NCBI GenBank assembly: GCA_005888525.1
Contig: VBAB01000309.1
Coordinates: 4,676-13,553 of the forward strand
DNA: 8,878 bases
Source: Alphaproteobacteria bacterium
Lineage (GTDB): Bacteria; Pseudomonadota; Alphaproteobacteria; Rhizobiales; Hyphomicrobiaceae
Direction of reading: 5' to 3'
The stretch's first letter is position 1. The number at the start of each line of letters is the position of its first letter. Positions 1-6,860 of the stretch are shown here, one piece after another. The notes under the pieces were generated by a model. That model had not been told where the DNA came from and did no database searches. It saw only the letters and a program-made list of their open reading frames with translations. The position numbers were made by a program, and so were the translations under genes.

Positions 1-777
1 ACTATCGCAGCTGGGAGCCGCAGATGCGCTATTTCGCGCGGCGCTACCGTTGCATCGCCTTCAATGCGCGAGGCTGGCCGCCCTCCGAGGTGCCGCAGGA
101 CGCGGCCCGCTATTCCCAGGCGCGCGCCTGCGACGACATCCGCTGCGTCCTCGACGGCCTGAAGATCGACAAGGCGCACATCGTCGGCTTGTCGATGGGC
201 GGGCTTGCGACCCTGCATTTCGGGCTGACGTATCCCAAGCGCGCGCGCTCGCTGCTGGTTGGCGGCGCCGGCTACGGGTCCGAGAAGAGCGAGCGCGAGA
301 AGTTCCGCAACGAGGCAACGCTCATCGCCGGCAAGCTCGAGAAGGACGGAATGGCGGCGTTCGCCGAGGCCTACGCGTACGGCCCGACGCGCGTGCAGTT
401 CGAGAACAAGGACCCGCGCGGGTTCGCCGAGTTCAAGGCGATGCTGGCCGAGCATTCGGCCAAGGGCGCCGCCAACACCCAGCTCGGCGTGCAGCGCGAG
501 CGCCCGTCGATCTTCGATCTGGAGGACGGGCTGGCCAAGCTCGACGTGCCGACACTGGTCGTCCTGGCCCTGCCTGCTGCCGGGCATCTTCATCAAGCGC
601 ACGTGCCCGACGGCCGCCCTGCTGGTCGTTCCCAACAGCGGCCATGCCATCAACATCGAGGAGCCTGCGGCCTTCAATGCGGCGCTGGCCGATTTCCTCG
701 CCCAGGTCGATTCCGGCCGCTGGCCCACGCGCGATCCGCGCGCCGTCAGCCAGAGCATCACGGGCATGACGAAGTAG
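1..777 (+). pseudogene. alpha/beta-fold hydrolase, 5' truncated by window edge and frameshifted
   Basis: This is a serine hydrolase of the alpha/beta fold, close in style to enol-lactonase-like hydrolases; the substrate is unknown. The frame beginning at base 3 is already coding (YRSWEPQMRYFARRYR), so the start and the oxyanion-hole region lie outside the window. The nucleophile elbow GLSMGG has its serine codon at 192-194. That frame stays homologous-looking to LDVPTLVV (ends at 563). The protein then resumes in another frame with PCLLPGIFIKR (from 568) and continues through NSGHAINIEEP, with the catalytic-type His at 643-645, to TAG at 775-777. Relatives I recall read roughly VVxGDEDDPCL here. 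About 18 expected bases are replaced by 4, a net loss near 14 that removes the usual catalytic acid. It is either a genuine pseudogene or an assembly error. It converges on the next gene across a palindromic repeat. Confidence 0.8.
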
Positions 778-786
778 CGGCGGCCT

Positions 787-900
787 CCCCACCCGTCATC
801 CCGGCCGCGCAACGCGCGAGCCGGGATCTTGCCGGCAAGGTCGGACTTTCACCGCGAGGTCCCGGATATTCGCTGGCGCGAATTCCGGGATGACGGGTGG
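787..900. repeat. palindromic repeat, copy 1
   Basis: The ends form a perfect 16-base inverted repeat: CCACCCGTCATCCCGG at 789-804 and its reverse complement at 885-900. Inside are a short palindrome CTTGCCGGCAAG (828-839) and the blocks GAGCCGGGAT and GAGGTCCCGGAT, which oppose each other as an inner arm pair. The same blocks occur in the same order in the second copy at 1868-2006, so this is a dispersed family and not a lone terminator. It fills the gap between two convergent genes, where a long hairpin could act as a bidirectional terminator; that role is inferred. There is no coding content. Confidence 0.85.
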
Positions 901-912
901 AGTGGCGGGCAC

Positions 913-1880
913 TCAGCGCTTGCGGGCCTTGGGGGGTGGCGTGCGGGGGTAGCCGGGGATCTTGGCCAGCACCACGCGGAGAGGGTCGTCGACCCAGGCC
1001 TTGGTGACGAACTCGACGTGCACGACGTCCTCCGCCGTCGGCAAGAAGGGGGCAGGGAGGTGGAAAAGTGGATCCCCCGCTCGGTCAGCATCCGCTGCAG
1101 CACCGCGTTCTCGTCGAGCGCGGAGCGCGAATAGGCGCTGAAGAAGAAGGCGCTACCGCGGCCCTCGATCCAGGCAGCGAACTTGTCCATCTCGGCGTAG
1201 AGCGCGTCGAGCAGGATGATGCCGCGCAGGCGGTCGCCCAGGCCTCCGTGGTGCGCGGCCCAGGCCGCCGGGGCATAGCCGCCGCTGTAGGCGACGATGA
1301 TCACCGGCAGGCTCTCGATCGCCGCGCGGGCGGATGGAGCGCCGTGCAGCCGCGCCAGGCGGACTGCCGCCTCCTCGACGAAGCGGCGAAATTCGCCTGC
1401 GTCGTAGAAGCGGCCAGCGCTCGAATCGGCGGCGTTGACCGCGAGCTGCGGCGCGACCAGCACTGCGTTCAGTCCCGACTCCGAGACCTGCCTCGGCACT
1501 TGCTGCACCCGATGCACGACGCCTGCGAGGCTCGCGAAGTTGCCGTGCAGGTACACGATCATCACCGCCGGCAGCGCCGCATTGAAGCCGCGCGGGATAT
1601 GCAGCAGCACGCGGCGGTCGCTGTAGGTGGTGTCCTCCCAATAGATGCCGCCGCGCGGGGAGGTATGCCCGCGCCGGCCGTCCTTCTCGACGTCGTAGAA
1701 GGGCTTGTCCTGTCCGGGTGGCTGGCCCGAGTAGGGGAACGGCGCGTGGTCGAAGGCGACCAGCTCGGTCTTCGCCGAAGTCGTCTGCGCCGCTGCTGCA
1801 GGGCTTTGCATCGCCGAACTCATGGCCGCAACGGCCAACAGCATACCGGCCAGCAGGCGAACGCACACCCCACCCGTCAT
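913..1880 (-). CDS. secreted alpha/beta-fold hydrolase, frameshifted near the 3' end
   Basis: This is a probable exported serine hydrolase; the substrate is unknown. From ATG 1880 the protein opens with a signal peptide: R8, hydrophobic stretch 9-20, and small residues SPAAAAQ at 26-32 as a likely cleavage site. YLHGN (110-114) fits an oxyanion-loop strand, AYSGG (197-201) a nucleophile elbow, LLDALY (223-228) an acidic residue after a later strand, and DVVHVEF (285-291) the histidine. The frame breaks after HFSTSLPP. A run of five C (plus strand 1048-1052) needs one more base to give PPFLPTAEDVVHVEF and to finish at TGA 913-915, restoring about 322 residues. The start is uncertain: ATG 1880 lies inside a repeat, GTG 1868 at its edge keeps the arginine and signal peptide, and ATG 1844 loses the charged n-region. 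It lies 169 bases downstream of the membrane-protein gene on the same strand. Confidence 0.75.
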
Positions 1881-2006
1881 CCCGGCCGCAGCGCGCGTGC
1901 GCAGCTTGCGCGCGTAGAGCCGGGACCTTGCCGCAAACCCACGCGGCCAGCGGCGAGGTCCCGGATAGCCTGCGCTGCGCTCCGGCTTCCGGGATGTCGG
2001 GTGGGG
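1868..2006. repeat. palindromic repeat, copy 2
   Basis: Outer arms 1868-1885 and 1989-2006 pair over 17 of 18 positions. An inner pair, CCGGGACCTTGCCGC (1920-1934) with GCGGCGAGGTCCCGG (1950-1964), matches 14 of 15. The first arm is identical to that of copy 1 (CCCCACCCGTCATCCCGG), and the AGCCGGGA and GAGGTCCCGGAT blocks recur in the same order and orientation. The stretches between arms differ in length and sequence, so the paired arms look more conserved than the loops, as expected for a folded element. It sits between the membrane-protein stop (2050) and the secreted hydrolase, and overlaps that gene's ATG at 1880. Confidence 0.85.
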
Positions 2007-2049
2007 CGTCAGGCGCGCGAGCAGATGGCGACAGCCGGCGGTGCGCACG

Positions 2050-4824
2050 TTACGCTGCGGCGGCTCTGGCCGGCGCAGGCGCGAGCGGCAGCAGCACCGC
2101 AAAGAAGCCGACGATGGCCAGCAGGTAGGCGCAGCCGCTGAAGATCAGCACCGCCGCCAGCCCGAACGACGTGGCGATCACCGGCACCAGCGCCGCGCCG
2201 ACCACCGAGAAGCAGCCGTTGATGCCCCACGCCCACAGGAACATGTGGTCCTTGCCGAGCCGCGACAGCGACGTCATGGCGATCGGCATGGGGAAGCCCA
2301 TGAGAAACGCCGGCGGGAACACCAGCACGAAGCAGAAGAGAAGCCGCAGCGCGTAGGGGAACGTGCCGATCCAATCGAGCACGCTGTCGAGGGCCAGCCC
2401 GTAGCCGATCAGCAAGGCGCCGATGGCAAGGAAGATCCGCGGCATGATGCTGCGCGCGCGCTCGAAGTAGCGCTCGGAGACGAGGCTGCCGAAGCCGGAG
2501 CACACCAGCATGCCGGTGATGAGAACGGAGGCCGATACCGTCGCGTTGCTCAAGGCCTGGATGAACTTCGAGATCAGGCCCACCTCGACCATGATGTAGC
2601 CGGCGCCCAGGCACGCGAAGTAGACGATGGTGCGGAACTTGCCCGGATTGCGGCTGAAGATGGTGCGCCAGCCGAACGCGACCGGCAGGAGCACGAGCGA
2701 GAGGGCGGCGATGCAGGCGATGCCCAGCGTCGCCCACACGAGAAGAAATCCCCATTCGTCCTGCAGCAGCTCCAGTCGGTCGGACGCGCGCGGCAAATCC
2801 GCAGGCTTCACGTAGGCCGCGAAGTAGGGCCGATCGTTGGTGAGCAGGCGCGTGTCGAACACGTAGCGCCGCGCGATGTCGTCCCAGCCGCCGTGCACGA
2901 GATGATGCCAGGCCATCTGACCCATGGTGGTGGCCGGAAGAGGGGCGTTGTCCGCCGGCGGGCCTTCGGGAGGCTTGGCGCCATTGGCCGGCAGGGCCGG
3001 ATCCTCCGTCGGCGCGTCCGGGAAGATCGAGTTCTTGTAGTCGGTGAGGACCGATGCGGTGTCCTTGGAGTCGTAGACGAAGCCCGGATAGTAGATCTCG
3101 TCGAACGACATGGCGCGGGTATGCTCGCGCAGCTTGGTCGTCTCCTCCGGCGTGAAGCCGCCGCGCTTGTAGAGCACGGTCGCCGTCGACAGGTAGCTCG
3201 ACGTCACGAAGAAACGGTCGGTGATAGCCCCGCCGTCGATCTGGCGCGCCGCCTCGGCCATCGTGGCGTAGAGCTTCAGCACCGACTTGGGCGGCTCCTC
3301 CTTGTTCCACAGCGTGACCGACAGGATGCCGCCATCCCTGAGCGCGCGCATGTAGCTCGTCATGGCCTCGCGCGAGTAGGCGAATTTCTCGACGATGGCG
3401 AAGCCGCCGGGGTTCGACAGGCCGGCCGAGTCGGCCAGGCTCAGATCGATGATGTCGAAGCGGTCCTTGGTGTTGGCGAGATAAAGGCGCCCCTCGTAGT
3501 CGATGACCTTGATCTTGGGGTTGTGGAGGACATCGCCGGTGAAGTCGCGCAGGACCTTGTCGTTACGGAAGGCGCCGAGCACCGCCGGGTTTCCCTCCGC
3601 CACGGTCACGCTCTTGGAGTTGCTCTTCAGGGCGACCGCCGTGGAGATTCCACCGCCGAACTGCACGACGAAGGTGTCGGGCGCCTCCTTGATCAGATAG
3701 GGGTAGATCATCGGCAGGAAGCGGAAGTAGGCGGTCTCATTCGCCGGCAGGTCGCGGATGATGCCGCTCGGGCCCTCGCCGTCGATGTAGAGGCCGAGGT
3801 AGGCGTTGGCGGGCATGGCCGGCAGGTTGAATGCCGCGTTGTCGGAGAGCCCGGGCGCAAAGTGCAGGTACGAGCTGGAGTAGACCTCCAGATAACCGAA
3901 GGGCGAGGCGCGCTCGTAGACGCGCTCGGCGTCGGGGAACTTGCGCGCGTAGGACACGCCCTTGTAGTCGGAGACCGCGAGGTTGGGCACGTCGAAGGCC
4001 GGTGCCGCGAAGTGCACGGCCGCGCACGCCACCGCCGTTACGCAAAGCCAGGCTATCGGTCGCAGACGCTCCACCGCCACGCACCACAGCGCGCTGCCGG
4101 CAAACCACAAGACGAGCGGCACGACGAGTAGGTTCTCGGGCGTGAAGAGATACATCGCCCCCAGGAACAGCAGCCCGCAGAGCCCCGAGCCCGTGAGGTC
4201 GGCGAAATAGACGCGGCCGAAAATCCGCTGCGCCTTGAGGAAGACGGTGCCGAGGTAGAAGGCGCCGGCCAGGAAGGGGAGCATGTAGAGCAGGAAGTTG
4301 CCGAACAGCCGCCATTTCTGCGCCGGGTCGGAGACGAGAAAGATGGCGTTGAAGGGTATCTGCTGCGCGGCGAGGTTCGCCGCCACCATCAGCGGACCGA
4401 ACAGCAAGAGCGAGGTCATCGCCACCCGCTGCCAGTGCCGCTCGAACCAGCCCTTGCGCACGCACATGATGGCGCTGGTCAGGCCGAAGCCGAGCATGGC
4501 GAGGCTCACCACCAGCGAGCCGAAATGCGCCCAGCTGCCGACCGAGAACAAACGCATGATGCCGATCTGCAGCGCGATCACCGCGCCAGCCACGAGGCCG
4601 ACCGACAGATACAGGGAAGCCGTCGGCCGCAGCTCGACGCCCGCCGCGGGCGGCTCGGTCCCGTGTGGCGTCATGGGCCCGGCGCTGAAGGTGCGGACGC
4701 GGCGCGCGGTGGAGTCATAGCCCGCGCGGGCGACCAGCCCGGCACGCGCCAGCCACGCCGCCGCGCCGGTGCGGAAGCGCGCTGCCGATCCTGCCAGAGG
4801 TCCCTTGCCGTGGCGCTGTCTCAC
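2050..4824 (-). CDS. polytopic membrane protein with a central spermidine-synthase-like domain
   Basis: The protein has 924 residues from GTG 4824. Hydrophobic segments lie near 71-93, 99-121, 134-153, 173-196, 210-228, 230-250 and 256-275, then a soluble block 280-690, then near 691-713, 733-753, 765-783, 797-815, 823-848, 863-886 and 888-912. The soluble block resembles spermidine synthase/SAM Rossmann folds: VVQFGGGIS (386-394), acidic strand end VTVAEGNP (406-413), DRFDIIDLSLADS (454-466) and LRDGGILSVTLW (495-506). The catalytic-type VDSxDP motif of true aminopropyltransferases is absent, so that activity is doubtful. Residues 601-630 form a proline-rich insert. Positively charged loops at 121-133, 196-204, 251-255, 717-731 and 783-796 suggest the central block is periplasmic. 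The GTG overlaps the upstream stop (GTGA). ATG 4674 (residue 51) is an alternative start, since the first 50 residues look unconserved and neither site has a clear ribosome site. The function is unknown. Confidence 0.85.
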   Translation of the reverse strand: MRQRHGKGPLAGSAARFRTGAAAWLARAGLVARAGYDSTARRVRTFSAGPMTPHGTEPPAAGVELRPTASLYLSVGLVAGAVIALQIGIMRLFSVGSWAHFGSLVVSLAMLGFGLTSAIMCVRKGWFERHWQRVAMTSLLLFGPLMVAANLAAQQIPFNAIFLVSDPAQKWRLFGNFLLYMLPFLAGAFYLGTVFLKAQRIFGRVYFADLTGSGLCGLLFLGAMYLFTPENLLVVPLVLWFAGSALWCVAVERLRPIAWLCVTAVACAAVHFAAPAFDVPNLAVSDYKGVSYARKFPDAERVYERASPFGYLEVYSSSYLHFAPGLSDNAAFNLPAMPANAYLGLYIDGEGPSGIIRDLPANETAYFRFLPMIYPYLIKEAPDTFVVQFGGGISTAVALKSNSKSVTVAEGNPAVLGAFRNDKVLRDFTGDVLHNPKIKVIDYEGRLYLANTKDRFDIIDLSLADSAGLSNPGGFAIVEKFAYSREAMTSYMRALRDGGILSVTLWNKEEPPKSVLKLYATMAEAARQIDGGAITDRFFVTSSYLSTATVLYKRGGFTPEETTKLREHTRAMSFDEIYYPGFVYDSKDTASVLTDYKNSIFPDAPTEDPALPANGAKPPEGPPADNAPLPATTMGQMAWHHLVHGGWDDIARRYVFDTRLLTNDRPYFAAYVKPADLPRASDRLELLQDEWGFLLVWATLGIACIAALSLVLLPVAFGWRTIFSRNPGKFRTIVYFACLGAGYIMVEVGLISKFIQALSNATVSASVLITGMLVCSGFGSLVSERYFERARSIMPRIFLAIGALLIGYGLALDSVLDWIGTFPYALRLLFCFVLVFPPAFLMGFPMPIAMTSLSRLGKDHMFLWAWGINGCFSVVGAALVPVIATSFGLAAVLIFSGCAYLLAIVGFFAVLLPLAPAPARAAAA

Positions 4825-5690
4825 CGCTGGTTGTGCGTCCCCTTGATGGCTTCGCCGTCGAGCTTGGTGAACGGCACGAACGGAACGATCCTACCGCCAT
4901 ACATATCCGAGCGGGCGACCTTGATCGTGTTGTCGGCTGCCTGCTCCTTGATGATCTTGAGCAGCCGCTGAGCGCCGGGCGGCCCAACCGGGATCACCAT
5001 GATGCCGCCGGTCGCGAGCTGCTGCAGCAGCGGCGGGGGAACGTGGTCGATGCCGCAGGTGACGACGATCTTGTCGAAGGGTCCCGCCTCCTGCCAGCCG
5101 TGGTAGCCATCGGCATTCTTGCTGGTGATCGCCGTGTACTCGGTGTAGCCGCGCGCGATGAGAGCGTCGTAGACGCCGCGCGTGCGCTCCGCAAGCGGCT
5201 TGATGATCTCGATGGTCCACACCTTGTCGGTGAGATTGGCGAGATAGGCCGACTGATAGCCCGAGCCCATGCCGATCTCGAGCACCTTTTCGCCCATCTT
5301 GACGTCAATGGTCGAGGTCATGCGGCTGACGACGTGCGGGCCGGAGATGGTCACGCCGAAGCCGATGTCGAGGTAGGCGTGATCGTAGGCGCGCCCCTGG
5401 TGGTGCTCGAGCGTGAACTCCTCGCGCGGGGTCAAGAGGAAGGCGCGCTTGTTGCGGTCGTCGAGCACGTCGCCATTGGCAACCAGCGTCTGGTAGCGGC
5501 TGAAGCGTTGCCTGAGAAAGTGCGGGCTCTCGCCCCGGTTGGCCACCATCCATTTCACGAAAGCGTCGCCGCTGGTGGTTGGCGGCATCGTCTCCCGGCT
5601 GTAGGGCTTCGGCACGGCCCAGGCGAACGGCGCCAGTGCCGCCTCGCTCATGGCGGCGGCAGAGGTGATCAAGAAAGTCCGACGTCGCAA
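4821..5690 (-). CDS. PCMT-family methyltransferase with a probable Tat signal
   Basis: This is a SAM-dependent methyltransferase of the protein-L-isoaspartate O-methyltransferase family, which methylates damaged L-isoaspartyl residues for repair. It has 289 residues from TTG 5690; typical family members have about 210-220. Family marks are DIGFGVTISGPHVV (108-121, normally G-QTIS), motif I VLEIGMGSGYQSA (136-148), acidic IEI (160-162), ADGYHGW (193-199), PFDKIVVTCG (204-213) and GGIMVIPVG (228-236). SAM-binding residues look intact. The TTG is chosen because AAAGGAAAGGGG lies 8 bases upstream and the N-terminus then reads RRRTFLITSAAA, a twin-arginine consensus, followed by a modest hydrophobic stretch ending near AWA (23-25). 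ATG 5651 has no ribosome site and would drop the RR motif. The stop TGA overlaps the next gene's GTG, implying coupling. Export of a SAM enzyme is unexpected, so either the signal is non-functional or the chemistry is unusual. Confidence 0.88.
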   Translation of the reverse strand: MRRRTFLITSAAAMSEAALAPFAWAVPKPYSRETMPPTTSGDAFVKWMVANRGESPHFLRQRFSRYQTLVANGDVLDDRNKRAFLLTPREEFTLEHHQGRAYDHAYLDIGFGVTISGPHVVSRMTSTIDVKMGEKVLEIGMGSGYQSAYLANLTDKVWTIEIIKPLAERTRGVYDALIARGYTEYTAITSKNADGYHGWQEAGPFDKIVVTCGIDHVPPPLLQQLATGGIMVIPVGPPGAQRLLKIIKEQAADNTIKVARSDMYGGRIVPFVPFTKLDGEAIKGTHNQR

Positions 5691-5698
5691 GCGCCTGT

Positions 5699-5710
5699 CC
5701 CCTTTCCTTT
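5699..5710 (-). promoter_or_regulatory. ribosome binding site deciding a TTG start
   Basis: Read on the minus strand the bases are AAAGGAAAGGGG, ending 8 bases before TTG 5688-5690. It is the clearest Shine-Dalgarno-like stretch in the window and is the main reason for placing the methyltransferase start upstream of ATG 5651. The TTG start in turn exposes the twin-arginine motif. Confidence 0.6.
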
Positions 5711-5882
5711 GGCAGGAATCACACCGGCTCGAAACCGAATCTTCCGGCAATCTAGGGCAACGCCGATGGCGGCGCTGTGGCGCCCCAACCACGCCAACAA
5801 AAAAGCCAATGTGGAAGGCAGCCGGATGCGCCCGCGCGAAACGCATGGAGCGCTCGTGATCGGCGGTGTAGTATGCATCCTC
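5711..5882. other. divergent intergenic region
   Basis: The gap separates the leftward methyltransferase operon from the rightward MaoC-like gene and must hold both promoters if both genes are locally transcribed. I found no convincing -35/-10 pair, operator palindrome or riboswitch-like structure. An in-frame ATG at 5826 could extend the MaoC-like protein by 19 residues, but that extension does not look like the family. Confidence 0.35.
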
Positions 5883-6689
5883 ATGAGCACATCCCCGTCG
5901 ACGAGCTATCGCGTCGAGGCCTTCAACCTCTCGCACGCCTCGGAAAACAAGATCCACGACGACACGGTCGCCCAGAAGCTCGGGTTCGCCGGCGGCCTCG
6001 TCCCCGGCGTGGAGGTCTATGCCTACGCCTGCCATCCCGCCGTGCAGCGTTGGGGACGCGCCTGGCTGGAGCGCGGGCAGATGCAGTGCCGTTTCCTGAA
6101 GCCTGTCTACGATGGCCGCATCGCGCTGGTGAGCGCAGCTGAGTGCGCAGCCCGCCTGGACCTCGAGGTGCACAGCGAGGGCGTGCTCTGCGCCACCGGC
6201 CACGCTTCGTTGGGGGACGGCTCGGCGAGACCGCCATCGATCGACGAGTTCGAGCCGCGCACGCCGCCGCCGCCATCGGAGCGCCCGCCGGCCAGCCAAT
6301 CGAGTCTCGCCGAGGGTACGTGGCTCGGCATCGCCCCGATGCAAATGACTGCCGAGTACGCCGCCGGATACCTGCGTGACGTGCGCGAGACCGATACCCT
6401 CTATACCCGCGAGTGCCTGGCCCACCCCGGTGCCCTCCTGCGACTCTGCAACCTGGCGCTCAGGGAGAACGTGGTACTGCCGCCCTGGATCCACACCGGC
6501 AGCAAGGTCGCCAACTTCGCGGCCGCACGGATTGGGGATGAGCTATCGGTACGGGCCCGCGTCGCGGCCAACTACGAGCGCAAGGGCCACCGCCTCGTCG
6601 ATCTCGACGCGCTCGTCATCGCCAACGGCCGCACCGTGATCGGCCGCGTGCTGCACACCGCCGTCTATCAGCTGCGGCAGCTCGCGTGA
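5883..6689 (+). CDS. double-hotdog MaoC-like protein
   Basis: The protein has 268 residues and two hotdog-fold halves, about 1-110 and 140-268, joined by a proline-rich linker (118-138). The N-terminal half carries SENKIHDDTVAQKLGF (20-35) followed by GGLVPGVEVYAY (37-48). This matches the hydratase-2/MaoC region around the catalytic His (H25), a family that hydrates enoyl-CoA or dehydrates hydroxyacyl-CoA; some relatives are thioesterases. The usual motif is DxNPIH, and here the Asp position is Ser20, so ordinary hydratase chemistry is doubtful. The C-terminal half has HTGSKVANFAAARIGD (204-219). The start ATG 5883 is chosen because homology-like sequence begins just after it; its ribosome site is weak. 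It is followed after 171 bases by the molybdenum hydroxylase gene on the same strand, suggesting but not proving a shared catabolic role. No substrate can be named. Confidence 0.78.
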   Translation: MSTSPSTSYRVEAFNLSHASENKIHDDTVAQKLGFAGGLVPGVEVYAYACHPAVQRWGRAWLERGQMQCRFLKPVYDGRIALVSAAECAARLDLEVHSEGVLCATGHASLGDGSARPPSIDEFEPRTPPPPSERPPASQSSLAEGTWLGIAPMQMTAEYAAGYLRDVRETDTLYTRECLAHPGALLRLCNLALRENVVLPPWIHTGSKVANFAAARIGDELSVRARVAANYERKGHRLVDLDALVIANGRTVIGRVLHTAVYQLRQLA

Positions 6690-6860
6690 GCCGCCCTGCG
6701 GCATTGCGCCGACTGACCAGGCCCGCCGCTATGCCCCGAGAGCCGCGCAGACATGCCGAGATGGCACGTTTGGCAGTTGTCCGCAGGCTGCTTCCTTGTA
6801 GGATAGAGGCAAGGTCGCACGTTATCATTCGCGGCTGGGCTTCGATCTTGATGAATTTGG
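6690..6860 (+). other. intergenic region before the molybdenum hydroxylase gene
   Basis: There is no gene and no clear terminator or promoter here. An A/T-richer patch around 6820-6860 is the only compositional change and could hold the promoter of the downstream gene, but no spaced -35/-10 pair is convincing. Confidence 0.3.

Noticed and set aside
787..900. Simple rho-independent terminator between the convergent genes
   Set aside because: There is no T-tract after the stem, and a second copy elsewhere shows it is a repeat-family element; a terminator effect remains possible but secondary.
1068..2141. Open frame on the + strand opposite the secreted hydrolase
   Set aside because: It has low-complexity Arg/Ala-rich sequence, runs through the palindromic repeat and has no recognisable motif.
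2041..4131. Very long open frame on the + strand, opposite the membrane protein
   Set aside because: Its composition is Arg/Glu/His-rich with no domain-like pattern, while the opposite strand encodes a coherent membrane protein; this is a high-GC antisense shadow.
4833..5882. Upstream extension of the MaoC-like open frame
   Set aside because: It is simply the antisense of the methyltransferase gene; family-like sequence begins only after ATG 5883.
6768..6785. Sigma-54-like element TGGCACG followed by GGCA
   Set aside because: The GG and GC pairs are 8 bases apart instead of the required 10, so it does not fit a -24/-12 promoter.
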